Shown: piece by piece, positions 7,838-15,418 of the stretch
Layout: every line of letters starts with the position of its first letter
Numbering within the stretch: position 1 is the first letter of the stretch
DNA from: JADCRZ01 sp037718865
Lineage (GTDB): Bacteria; Bacteroidota; Bacteroidia; Chitinophagales; Chitinophagaceae
Direction: 5' to 3'
Length of the DNA stretch: 64,000 bases
Assembly: GCA_037718865.1 (NCBI GenBank)
Contig: JBBJMP010000006.1
Span: 186,001 to 250,000 of the forward strand
Position numbers and translations under genes: made by a program
The notes under the pieces: model-generated
Told to the model about the DNA's origin: nothing
The model's input: the letters and a program-made list of their open reading frames with translations, nothing else
Databases searched by the model: none

Positions 7838-9115
7838 CTAACGAACTTCATACAAATCATCCCAATCGGTTGTATGTTTTCCTGAGCGCAATTCCTGCCG
7901 CATTTTCCAGTTACGGTCAAGTCCGGACGATGCAAACTTTACAACATCTCCACGCATGCTGAAATTGACATTATCGATGGCCTCCATCAAAGAACGATTG
8001 CTGGTTTTTGATGGGCCTGCAAAAAGATTGCTTTGTATGGAACTGTCTGGTACCAGGCCGCTAAGTATAACACCAGCTTTCAGGTAGCGGGAGCCCTTCC
8101 GGTATAAATTATCTACAAGAGGTAAGGCATATTGAATAAGTTGGTGTGTGAACGAGGTAGGTGTTGGAAGCATGATGTGGTTATGATGGGTTTTTGGGTT
8201 GTACTGGTAATCACTGCTATAATTATTAGTTACTACAAATACATCTATGCAGGTTGCGGCACTGCCTTGCCGGCGCAACTTTTCACCGGCCCTGGAAGAA
8301 TAAGTGGCCACTGCTTCTTTTAAATATTCCAATTTATAAACCGGTTTGCCAAACATCCTGGTTGTAGCAATCATTTTTTTCGTTTCCAGAGCATCCTTCA
8401 TTTCTATACAGGGCTCGCCACGCAATTCTTTAATTAACCTGACCCCGACAACTCCGCCCATGTTCTTCCGGCCCCATTCCTCCTGCATATTCCGCAGGTC
8501 AAAAGCTGTGCTAATAGCCCGGTTTTCAAGTTTGGTTGCATATTTTCTCCCTACTCCCCATATACCGTGCACAGGAGTTTTTTTGAGCAATGCTATTATT
8601 TTTTCTTCCGTATCGGCTATCAAGATTCCCTTTGAAGCCAGTTTATCTTTTTTTGCCAAACGGTTGGCGGCTTTTGACAAAACTTTTGAGGGAGCCACTC
8701 CTATAGAGACCGGGATGCCGGTCCATTTCTCGACGGTCTCCACGATTTCACAACAGAGCTTATATATTTTTTCCTTCGGCACATGTCCGAGGTCCAGGAA
8801 CGATTCATCTATGGAATATACTTCTACCTTATCTTTTCCAACCAATGTTTTCAGTGTGTGCATTACGCGCTGGCTCATATCGCCATAAAGGTTATAATTT
8901 GATGAGAAGACAGCTACTCCATGTTTTTCGATAAGTGGCTTAGCCTGATAGTACGGGCCTGTCATTTTGATACCCAATGCTTTAGCCTCGTCACTGCGCG
9001 AAACAATGCACCCATCATTATTGCTGAGCACAACCACCGGCCTGGATCTCAGGTCGGGCCGGAATACTCTTTCACAGGCGCAGTAAAAACTGTTACAGTC
9101 AACGATGGCCTTCAT
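7838..9115 (-). CDS. umuC: Y-family translesion DNA polymerase UmuC
   Basis: Catalytic subunit of a polymerase V-like lesion-bypass polymerase; copies damaged DNA at low fidelity. The protein has 425 residues from ATG 9115. The palm motifs are MKAIVDCNSFYCACERVF with the first catalytic aspartate, NNDGCIVSRSDEAKALG, and YSIDESFLDL with the catalytic D-E pair (about residues 100-105). The helix-hairpin-helix region contains HGIWGVGRKYATKLE. The C-terminal half is the UmuC-type little-finger and tail. QSNLF near residue 380 resembles a beta-clamp-binding pentapeptide. It lies 50 bp downstream of umuD on the same strand and is probably co-transcribed with it. Confidence 0.95.
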   Translation of the reverse strand: MKAIVDCNSFYCACERVFRPDLRSRPVVVLSNNDGCIVSRSDEAKALGIKMTGPYYQAKPLIEKHGVAVFSSNYNLYGDMSQRVMHTLKTLVGKDKVEVYSIDESFLDLGHVPKEKIYKLCCEIVETVEKWTGIPVSIGVAPSKVLSKAANRLAKKDKLASKGILIADTEEKIIALLKKTPVHGIWGVGRKYATKLENRAISTAFDLRNMQEEWGRKNMGGVVGVRLIKELRGEPCIEMKDALETKKMIATTRMFGKPVYKLEYLKEAVATYSSRAGEKLRRQGSAATCIDVFVVTNNYSSDYQYNPKTHHNHIMLPTPTSFTHQLIQYALPLVDNLYRKGSRYLKAGVILSGLVPDSSIQSNLFAGPSKTSNRSLMEAIDNVNFSMRGDVVKFASSGLDRNWKMRQELRSGKHTTDWDDLYEVR

Positions 9116-9165
9116 AGTTATATAGTTTGATAAGCTGACATTACTTATTGCTGATATAACGCTAT

Positions 9166-9600
9166 TTACAAAGAATGAATAACGTAAGTTACTACTCCCC
9201 AGACAGAAAAATCCTCGCACGACGGGTCAATGTCTATCGGCGATAGCCTGGGTGTTTCAGGGACCAACCGTATCCTGTTAAATGTTTTTTCATACCGCCG
9301 GATCAGCATTTCCCCGTTTAAAACGGCAACAACCACTTTGCCGTTAACAGCTTTAATTGAACGGTCAATGATGATTACATCACCACTTGAAATGCCTGCG
9401 TCTCTCATGGCTTCGCTGTTCACCCGCATAAAAAAGGTGGCGGGCTTATTACGAATGAGATGCTCGTTAAGATCGATACCTCTTTCCATGTAATCATCGG
9501 CGGCAGCGCCGAAACCGGTAGCCTGGGCCACCGGTATATCTTGTTGGGAGAATTGTTTGCTTCCACGATAAGTAGCTTCATAATAGTTTTCAAGTTCCAT
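9166..9600 (-). CDS. umuD: UmuD-like S24/LexA-fold protein, catalytic residues lost
   Basis: Partner subunit of the UmuC polymerase. The 144-residue protein aligns along its length with E. coli UmuD: a cleavage-site region (QATGFGAAADDY against QCGFPSPAADY), DLNEHLI, FFMRVNSEAM, GISSGDVIIIDRS, NGKVVVAVLNGEMLIRRY, SPIDI, FSVWGVVTYVI. The serine nucleophile of the family directly precedes the methionine in FMRVNSEAM, but here that residue is alanine. The general-base lysine (K97 in UmuD) falls in MLIRRY and is arginine. I checked both codons on the minus strand (GCC and CGG). So self-cleavage to UmuD-prime should not occur by the known mechanism. Upstream lies a palindromic region shared with the divergent 2H gene. 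Confidence 0.9.
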   Translation of the reverse strand: MELENYYEATYRGSKQFSQQDIPVAQATGFGAAADDYMERGIDLNEHLIRNKPATFFMRVNSEAMRDAGISSGDVIIIDRSIKAVNGKVVVAVLNGEMLIRRYEKTFNRIRLVPETPRLSPIDIDPSCEDFSVWGVVTYVIHSL

Positions 9601-9617
9601 ATAGAAAATTTGGGATT

Positions 9618-9655
9618 ACTAAATTATTTAGTAAATTTATACTAAATTATTTGAC
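9618..9655. promoter_or_regulatory. Palindromic operator candidate between umuD and the divergent 2H gene
   Basis: Two overlapping symmetries occur here: ACTAAATTATTTAGT at 9618-9632 (6-bp arms), and ATTTAGTA at 9626-9633 facing TACTAAAT at 9640-9647 across a 6-nt spacer. ACTAAATTATTT is repeated directly at 9641-9652. The block starts 18 bp upstream of the umuD ATG and ends 36 bp before the 9691 gene, a place where a single repressor could control both directions. Confidence 0.45.
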
Positions 9656-9690
9656 AGTACAAGAGAAAAGATTCCTATAACCACATATCT

Positions 9691-10299
9691 ATGGATACGC
9701 AAATGCAAACCATGCCCGGATACCGGTATGCTGAATACCTGCTGGTGTTAAATCCCCATGAAGACCTCCGCAACAGGATCATGAATCAGAAAAAAGAGTT
9801 TTACGAAGTTTACAATGCTCCTTATGCATTGTGGGGGAAGCCACACATAACTCTGGCGAAATTTACGGTCTGGGAGATGATGGAAGAAAAGATATTGAAT
9901 CGCCTGAACATAGCGGCTATGGGTACACCTCCTTTCAAGGTGCTTTTAAAAGATTACGGCAGTTTTCCTTCTCATACCATATTTATAAAGGTAACTACAA
10001 AGGTGCCCATTCAAAAACTGGTGAAAGAAGTTCGTAGCTCTAAGCGGCTCCTGAAATCGCCTGACTACGATCCGTTTTTTATTACCGATCCGCACATGAC
10101 AGTATCCAGAAAGCTGGTGCCGGAACAATATGACAAAGCCTGGCTGGAGTATTCACATCGTCCTTTTACCGGAAACTTTATTGCAGATGGTATGCTGCTG
10201 CTTAAACGCCGGGAGGGCGAAAAGGGGTACCAGATCGTGCGGAGGCTTGAATTTAAAAATTTGCCCGTTTCAACAAGGCAGGGTGATTTATTTGGCTAG
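9691..10299 (+). CDS. 2H phosphoesterase (2'-5' RNA ligase/CPDase superfamily)
   Basis: A protein of 202 residues with the two HxTx motifs that define the 2H superfamily: PHITLAKF (about residue 52) and PHMTVSRKL (about residue 136). Their histidines and threonines form the active site for hydrolysing or ligating 2',5' or cyclic phosphodiester bonds in RNA or nucleotides. The spacing of about 84 residues between motifs suits this fold. It is divergent from umuD and followed after 81 bp by the radical SAM gene. The substrate is unknown; a link to damage repair is suggested only by context. An ATG at 9703 is an alternative start. Confidence 0.85.
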   Translation: MDTQMQTMPGYRYAEYLLVLNPHEDLRNRIMNQKKEFYEVYNAPYALWGKPHITLAKFTVWEMMEEKILNRLNIAAMGTPPFKVLLKDYGSFPSHTIFIKVTTKVPIQKLVKEVRSSKRLLKSPDYDPFFITDPHMTVSRKLVPEQYDKAWLEYSHRPFTGNFIADGMLLLKRREGEKGYQIVRRLEFKNLPVSTRQGDLFG

Positions 10300-10380
10300 C
10301 CGTTCAATACTTGTATGCACGCTCCGGTATCGTAGTCAGGAGTGTCAGGCAGCCGGCATTTATCGTAAAACAATGTTAAC

Positions 10381-11460
10381 ATGACTGAAGAAAACCAGCA
10401 GGAATCATATGATCCTTACAAGAAGGGGAGAGGTGCACAGTTTAATACCGTAAATAAGTTCCTGAAAAACGAAACGGTCAAAGAACACATTGAAGGCATT
10501 GATGACTGGATAGAACCCAACGTGCATACACAATACCTGGAAGATAATTCAAAGGGAATAGTGAATAAAGTAGACAGCCCGGACGTAGGAATGTGGTATA
10601 GCATGAATCCCTATCAGGGCTGCGAACATGGATGTATCTATTGCTATGCCCGTAATTCTTTTGAGTACTGGGGATATAGTGCAGGCCTTGATTTTGAAAG
10701 GAAGATCATTGTAAAGAAAAATGCCCCTGAACTATTACGCAAATTTCTGATGAACCCCAACTGGAAATGCACGCCGATCAGCCTGAGTGGGAATACGGAT
10801 TGTTACCAGCCTGCTGAAAAAAAATTCAGGCTAACACAGCAGATCCTGGAAATATGCCTTGAATTTAACCAGCCCATAGGAATAATTACAAAGAACGCAG
10901 GGATACTGAGAGACAAAGAACTGCTTTCAAAAATGGCTCAAAAGAAGCTGGTGTCCGTTTTAGTATCCACGACTTCTTTTAATGAAGAACTTCGCAGGCT
11001 GATGGAGCCACGGACCACCACAGGGAAACAACGCATCAGAGTAATCAAGGAATTAAGTGATGCCGGAATAAGGATGGGAGTTATGCTCGGTCCTATGATC
11101 CCCGGGTTGAATGAATACGAAATGCCTAACATCATGAAAGCAGCCAGTGAGGCAGGTGCCACATTCTCAGCTTACACTTTTATCCGGTTAAACGGAGCCA
11201 TAAAATTCCTTTTTCACGACTGGCTTTACAAAAACTTTCCGGATCGGGCAGACAAAGTATGGCATCTCATAGAGCAATCGCACGGAGGAAAAGTGAACGA
11301 CAGCCAATGGGGTCGACGTATGCGAGGAGAAGGGGAAATTGCCATGATGGTAGCCCAGCAATATGAAAAATATAAAAAACGTTTTGGCCTGGACAATGAA
11401 AGATGGGAACTCGATAGCACTATCTTTCATCGCCCGGGCGAGCAAATGAAATTGTTTTGA
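10381..11460 (+). CDS. PA0069/SPL-family radical SAM protein
   Basis: A radical S-adenosylmethionine enzyme of 359 residues. The iron-sulfur cluster motif is CEHGCIYC (CxxxCxxC) at about residue 80, followed by YARNSFEYWG, which is typical of the PA0069 subfamily related to spore photoproduct lyase. Further family blocks are ISLSGNTDCYQPAEKKFRLT, GIITKNAGILRD, LEPRTTTGKQRI (here MEPRTTTGKQRI) and GVMLGPMIPGLNE. Spore photoproduct lyase repairs a thymine dimer; the PA0069 branch has no established substrate. Its position beside umuDC and the 2H gene supports a role in nucleic-acid repair, which is an inference. Confidence 0.88.
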   Translation: MTEENQQESYDPYKKGRGAQFNTVNKFLKNETVKEHIEGIDDWIEPNVHTQYLEDNSKGIVNKVDSPDVGMWYSMNPYQGCEHGCIYCYARNSFEYWGYSAGLDFERKIIVKKNAPELLRKFLMNPNWKCTPISLSGNTDCYQPAEKKFRLTQQILEICLEFNQPIGIITKNAGILRDKELLSKMAQKKLVSVLVSTTSFNEELRRLMEPRTTTGKQRIRVIKELSDAGIRMGVMLGPMIPGLNEYEMPNIMKAASEAGATFSAYTFIRLNGAIKFLFHDWLYKNFPDRADKVWHLIEQSHGGKVNDSQWGRRMRGEGEIAMMVAQQYEKYKKRFGLDNERWELDSTIFHRPGEQMKLF

Positions 11461-11583
11461 GTGAATAAGCAGATTAACAACCAATCGGGCAATTTATTTT
11501 AAAGAAATTTTTCAAGCCTTCCAAACAGACTTCTTCTATTTCACAATAAATTTCTCCTACATTTACCCACTAATAATTTTTGC

Positions 11584-13047
11584 ATGCAGGTGGTTATAGA
11601 GGAGATAAAAAGGCTGTTTCTGTTAATGGAGAATGACGAAGTTATTTCTGTTGACAAATTACCTCAATCAGGCAGTGACCGGACGTATTTCAGGATCTTG
11701 ACTACAGCTAATTCTTATATTGCTACCTACAACCTGAATCAGAAAGAGACCAATACTTTTGTAGAATTCAGTAAACATTTCAAAAGACTGGGCTCACCCG
11801 TACCTGTAATATTTATTACGAACAACGAAGCGACTATATACATACAGGAGGACCTGGGAAATGAAACCTTACTGGATAAACTGGGAACTCAGGGACATAA
11901 TCCTTACGTTTATACATTATACCAGCAAAGTTTGAGAGAGCTTGCCAGGATGCAGATCCGTGGCGGAGAATCGGTAGATTATAGTCTGTGTTTAACAGCC
12001 CGGGAGTTTGGTAAGCAAGCCATTTTAAGCGACCTGCTGTATTTTAAGTATTATTTCGTAGATACGCTGAAGCGCCCGTATGATAAGCAGGCTTTACTTG
12101 ATGATTTTGAAGTACTGAGCAACTATCTCGGACACACGGAACACAAACATTTTATGTTTCGTGATTTTCAAAGCCGGAATGTGATGATCCGGGATGACCA
12201 GGTTCATTTCATCGATTACCAGGGTGGTATGAAAGGAGCCCTGCAATATGATGTTGCCTCATTATTATGGCAGGCAAAGGCTGAATTGCCAGATGATTGG
12301 AAAGACAATCTGCTGCACTATTATATGGATTGCGTTGAGGAATTGCTTGAAAAACCCGTAAATCGGCGCGAATTCGTTAGTCAATATAACGGTTACGTAT
12401 TAATCCGGCTATTGCAGGTATTGGGAGCCTACGGATTTAGAGGATTGTTTGAGCGTAAGGCTCATTTTCTGATTAGTATCCCACTGGCCCTGCGAAACCT
12501 GAAATCGTTCCTGATTAATAAACGTGTAGGGGTAATATTACCGGAGTTTAGCAGTATTTTGGAATGGATAGTAAGCGAGGAGGTCATTAATCGATTTCAA
12601 CCCGTCAGGGCAACATCCAAAACTTCTTTAACCGTATGCATAAACAGCTTCTCCTATAAAAAAAGCCATCCTGTAGACGAAACCCAAAATGGTGGAGGTT
12701 TCGTATTTGATTGCCGGGGTATTTTTAATCCGGGCAGACTGCTTGAATTTAAAAGAAGGACCGGAAGAGATAAAGAGGTTAAAGACTTTCTGGAACAGCA
12801 AACCAAAATGCCGGATTTTTTAAACAATGTTTTTAACCTGGTGGATATCTCGGTGGAGGATTACATGAGACGTGATTTTTGCAGCCTGATGGTCAGTTTT
12901 GGGTGTACCGGCGGACAACACCGCAGTGTTTATGCCGCCGATGAACTGGCCAGGCATCTCCGGAATAAATTTGGGGTGAAGACTGTAGTCAGGCACCTGG
13001 TTCAGGATGAAAAGAACTGGGTAAACTCAGATCCCCTGAATCCATAA
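11584..13047 (+). CDS. AmgK-like sugar kinase fused to RapZ C-terminal domain
   Basis: Two-domain protein of 487 residues. Residues about 1-310 are an aminoglycoside-phosphotransferase-type kinase: FMFRDFQSRNVMI is the catalytic loop (D and N) and HFIDYQGG the metal-binding segment. This resembles AmgK, the anomeric kinase for MurNAc/GlcNAc in cell-wall recycling. Residues about 345-487 match the RapZ C-terminal domain (INSFSYKK, FVFDCRGIFNPGR, FGCTGGQHRSVYAADELARHL), which in enterobacteria binds glucosamine-6-phosphate and controls GlmS through small RNA. The murU-like gene follows after 118 bp, as AmgK and MurU act in sequence. The kinase substrate and the role of the sensor-like domain are inferred. 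Confidence 0.87.
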   Translation: MQVVIEEIKRLFLLMENDEVISVDKLPQSGSDRTYFRILTTANSYIATYNLNQKETNTFVEFSKHFKRLGSPVPVIFITNNEATIYIQEDLGNETLLDKLGTQGHNPYVYTLYQQSLRELARMQIRGGESVDYSLCLTAREFGKQAILSDLLYFKYYFVDTLKRPYDKQALLDDFEVLSNYLGHTEHKHFMFRDFQSRNVMIRDDQVHFIDYQGGMKGALQYDVASLLWQAKAELPDDWKDNLLHYYMDCVEELLEKPVNRREFVSQYNGYVLIRLLQVLGAYGFRGLFERKAHFLISIPLALRNLKSFLINKRVGVILPEFSSILEWIVSEEVINRFQPVRATSKTSLTVCINSFSYKKSHPVDETQNGGGFVFDCRGIFNPGRLLEFKRRTGRDKEVKDFLEQQTKMPDFLNNVFNLVDISVEDYMRRDFCSLMVSFGCTGGQHRSVYAADELARHLRNKFGVKTVVRHLVQDEKNWVNSDPLNP

Positions 13048-13078
13048 GGCAAGCTTATCACAAGCTTATCAAATGAAT

Positions 13079-13136
13079 AAGCCGCAGATTCGCAGATTTT
13101 TAAGATGTCCGGATATAATCTGCGAATTTGCGGCTT
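13079..13136. repeat. Palindromic intergenic element (copy 1 of 2)
   Basis: Arms of 20 bp at 13079-13098 and 13117-13136 (core GCCGCAGATTCGCAGATT, mirrored with a single mismatch) enclose an 18-nt loop and can form a long hairpin between amgK/rapZ and murU. A related element at 45793-45854 shares the first 16 bases of the left arm. A pair of direct repeats, AAGCTTATCA, sits just upstream (13051-13070). It could act as a transcript-stabilising or partial terminator hairpin, though there is no clear T-run. Confidence 0.7.
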
Positions 13137-13165
13137 GAAAATTACCAATCCCTTAAACATCCCAA

Positions 13166-13879
13166 ATGAAAGCGATGATCCTCGCCGCTGGCCTGGGTAC
13201 CCGGCTGAAACCATGGACAGACCATCACCCCAAAGCGTTGGCACAGGTAAACGGTAAACCGCTCCTTCAACACAACATAGAATACCTTCAGCGCCATGGT
13301 ATACAGGAAGTTATTGTTAATGTGCACCATTTTGCTGACCAGATTATTGAGGCCATTACATTGAATAACGGCTGGAAAACGACGGTCACGGTTTCTGACG
13401 AAACGGATGCGGTGCTTGAAACGGGTGGCGGATTAAAGAAGGCAAGCTGGTTTTTTGATACCGGCGATTTCGTGCTCATGAATGTGGATGTTTTAACAGA
13501 CATGAATTTAAAGGCCATGATCAGTCATCACCGGAAACACCAATGCCTGGCGACCCTGGCCGTAACCAATAGGGCTACCTCCCGTTATTTTTTATTCGAT
13601 GAAGAACATGAGCTATGTGGCTGGAAGAATATAGAAACAGGGGAAAAAAAACTTGTCCACTTCAAAGAAAAACTGGTAGCCCTGGCATTTAGCGGAATTC
13701 ATGTATTAAACCCTTCCGTGTTTTCTCATATTACCCGGGAGGGAAAATTCAGTATGGTTGATGTGTATCTTGAACTTGCAAGGCAACACCGTGTTAAGGG
13801 ATTTGATCATTCAGGATCAGCCTTTATAGATGTAGGAAAGCCCGAATCCCTTGTAAAGGCAGAACAATTATTTATATAA
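13166..13879 (+). CDS. murU: MurU-like nucleotidyltransferase
   Basis: Nucleotidyltransferase of 237 residues. The N-terminus MKAMILAAGLGTRLKPWTDHHPKAL is the canonical signature of the family, with the glycine-rich uridylyl-binding loop and the PKAL lysine. FVLMNVDVLTDMNL carries the metal-binding aspartate, and SAFIDVGKPESL closes the active site. MurU converts MurNAc-1-phosphate to UDP-MurNAc; together with the upstream AmgK-like kinase it forms the recycling route that bypasses de novo UDP-MurNAc synthesis. Glucose- or mannose-1-phosphate enzymes have similar sequences, so the MurU call rests on length and on the neighbouring kinase. rtcB follows after 26 bp. Confidence 0.82.
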   Translation: MKAMILAAGLGTRLKPWTDHHPKALAQVNGKPLLQHNIEYLQRHGIQEVIVNVHHFADQIIEAITLNNGWKTTVTVSDETDAVLETGGGLKKASWFFDTGDFVLMNVDVLTDMNLKAMISHHRKHQCLATLAVTNRATSRYFLFDEEHELCGWKNIETGEKKLVHFKEKLVALAFSGIHVLNPSVFSHITREGKFSMVDVYLELARQHRVKGFDHSGSAFIDVGKPESLVKAEQLFI

Positions 13880-13905
13880 TCAGCTTTGAAACCATAAAAT
13901 CCTAT

Positions 13906-15303
13906 ATGTCAAAGCTCAAATTAAAAGGTAAAGATCTGAGAGCCATTGGATTTCCCGAATCGCCCGTAATCAGTACCACTATGAAAGTGATGGAAACGCT
14001 CTACAGGCAAAAACAAAAGCAGGAGGCGCTGGATGTACTGAAAAAGCTGTTGGCTGATCCTGCTTCTTATGCGAACGACGGACAGCTCGGTAAGATCGCT
14101 GAGTTACTGCTACCTAAAAAAACTAAAGAGGAACCGGAAATTGCCTTGAACGCAACAGGTGTTCATTTCAATGTGTTCGGGCCGGAGCACATAGAAGAGG
14201 GTGCTATGAGCCAGATGCGGCAGGCCGTTAAATTACCTGTGTCGGTTGCCGGAGCACTAATGCCTGATGCCCACCAGGGTTATGGATTGCCTATAGGTGG
14301 CGTGCTGGCAACGGCAAATGCAGTGATTCCCTATGGAGTAGGAGTCGACATCGGGTGCCGCATGTGTTTATCCATATTTCCCCTCGACCCTGAACAGCTC
14401 GTGAAAAGAGAAGATTACTTTGTTCGGGAACTAAACGAAAAAACCTTGTTCGGAGCAGGAATGGAGTTTAAGCAAACGTCAGACCACGAGGTGTTGGAAA
14501 GAAGGGCATTTAACGAAATCTCCTTATTAAAAGGGTTACAGTCAAAAGCTGCCAGGCAACTGGGATCTTCCGGATCGGGTAATCATTTTGTCGAGTTTGG
14601 AGTAGTCGAGGTCACCGAATATGATCCTGTTTTGAAAATGGAGCCGGGCCGGTATACCGGACTATTATCCCATTCCGGCTCACGGGCACTTGGGGCAAAC
14701 ATCGCCAATCACTTTACTAAAATAGCCAAACAGAAAAGGCATCTGCCAAAAGAGGCATCCAATCTTGCCTGGTTCAACCTGGACGAACAGGAAGGAATAG
14801 AATACTGGATGGCTATGAGCCTGGCCGGCGATTATGCCTCTGCCTGTCATCATATCATTCATGAAAAAATGGCCAGGCAACTAGGTGCTCCCCTGTGCAT
14901 GGTGGAGAACCATCACAATTTTGCCTGGAAAGAGCTACATGACGGAAAAGAGATGATCGTTCATCGCAAAGGAGCAACTCCGGCAGGCAAAAACATTTTG
15001 GGTATTATACCGGGATCGATGACGGCCCCTGGCTTTATCATAAAAGGCAAGGGCGAACCGTCTTCTTTAAACTCGGCCTCACATGGAGCCGGAAGAAAGA
15101 TGAGCCGAACATCGGCTATTAAAACCATTACTCCAAAAGAATTTAGGGAGGAGCTGGGCAGGCATAACGTTACACTGATAGGTGGTGGACTAGATGAAGC
15201 TCAGCACGCGTATAAGGATATTGAAGTCGTTATGCAGTCGCAGAAGCAATTGGTTCAGGTAGTGGGAAAATTTCATCCAAAAATTGTCAAGATGGATAAG
15301 TAA
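13906..15303 (+). CDS. rtcB: RNA-splicing ligase RtcB
   Basis: Manganese- and GTP-dependent RNA ligase that joins 2',3'-cyclic phosphate (or 3'-phosphate) to 5'-OH RNA ends. It has 465 residues, longer than the roughly 408 of E. coli RtcB because of about 70 extra N-terminal residues with a helical, charged pattern. Conserved blocks are MPDAHQGYGLPIGGV, GVDIGCRM (Mn-binding D and C), GSSGSGNHFVEFG, SHSGSRALG, ENHHNFAW, HRKGATPAG ... PGSM and SASHGAGRKMSRT, whose histidine accepts GMP. No RtcA, RtcR or archease gene is adjacent. It is 26 bp from the murU-like gene on the same strand, so it is probably in that operon. Confidence 0.95.
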   Translation: MSKLKLKGKDLRAIGFPESPVISTTMKVMETLYRQKQKQEALDVLKKLLADPASYANDGQLGKIAELLLPKKTKEEPEIALNATGVHFNVFGPEHIEEGAMSQMRQAVKLPVSVAGALMPDAHQGYGLPIGGVLATANAVIPYGVGVDIGCRMCLSIFPLDPEQLVKREDYFVRELNEKTLFGAGMEFKQTSDHEVLERRAFNEISLLKGLQSKAARQLGSSGSGNHFVEFGVVEVTEYDPVLKMEPGRYTGLLSHSGSRALGANIANHFTKIAKQKRHLPKEASNLAWFNLDEQEGIEYWMAMSLAGDYASACHHIIHEKMARQLGAPLCMVENHHNFAWKELHDGKEMIVHRKGATPAGKNILGIIPGSMTAPGFIIKGKGEPSSLNSASHGAGRKMSRTSAIKTITPKEFREELGRHNVTLIGGGLDEAQHAYKDIEVVMQSQKQLVQVVGKFHPKIVKMDK

Positions 15304-15304
15304 A

Positions 15305-15360
15305 GTTCAGGGTTCAAAAGTTGAAGGGTTCGAGGTTCATGGTTCGGGATTTAAAAGTCG
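15305..15360. repeat. Degenerate GTTC-rich tandem repeat
   Basis: Directly after rtcB the sequence repeats variants of GGTTC/AAAGTTC about every 8-14 bases (GTTCAGGGTTC, AAGGGTTCGAGGTTC, GGTTCGGG) up to about 15350. It lies between the convergent rtcB and the membrane acetyltransferase gene. I see no coding potential or terminator in it. Confidence 0.55.
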
Positions 15361-15418
15361 TTGGGCACTGGCGGCAAACATCTATGTTATGAAAGCACGA
15401 CATCATAACATTTCCTGG

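Noticed and set aside
8346..8888. 180-codon plus-strand frame opposite umuC
   Set aside because: It is antisense to a conserved polymerase gene, shows no family motif and has the composition expected of a shadow frame.
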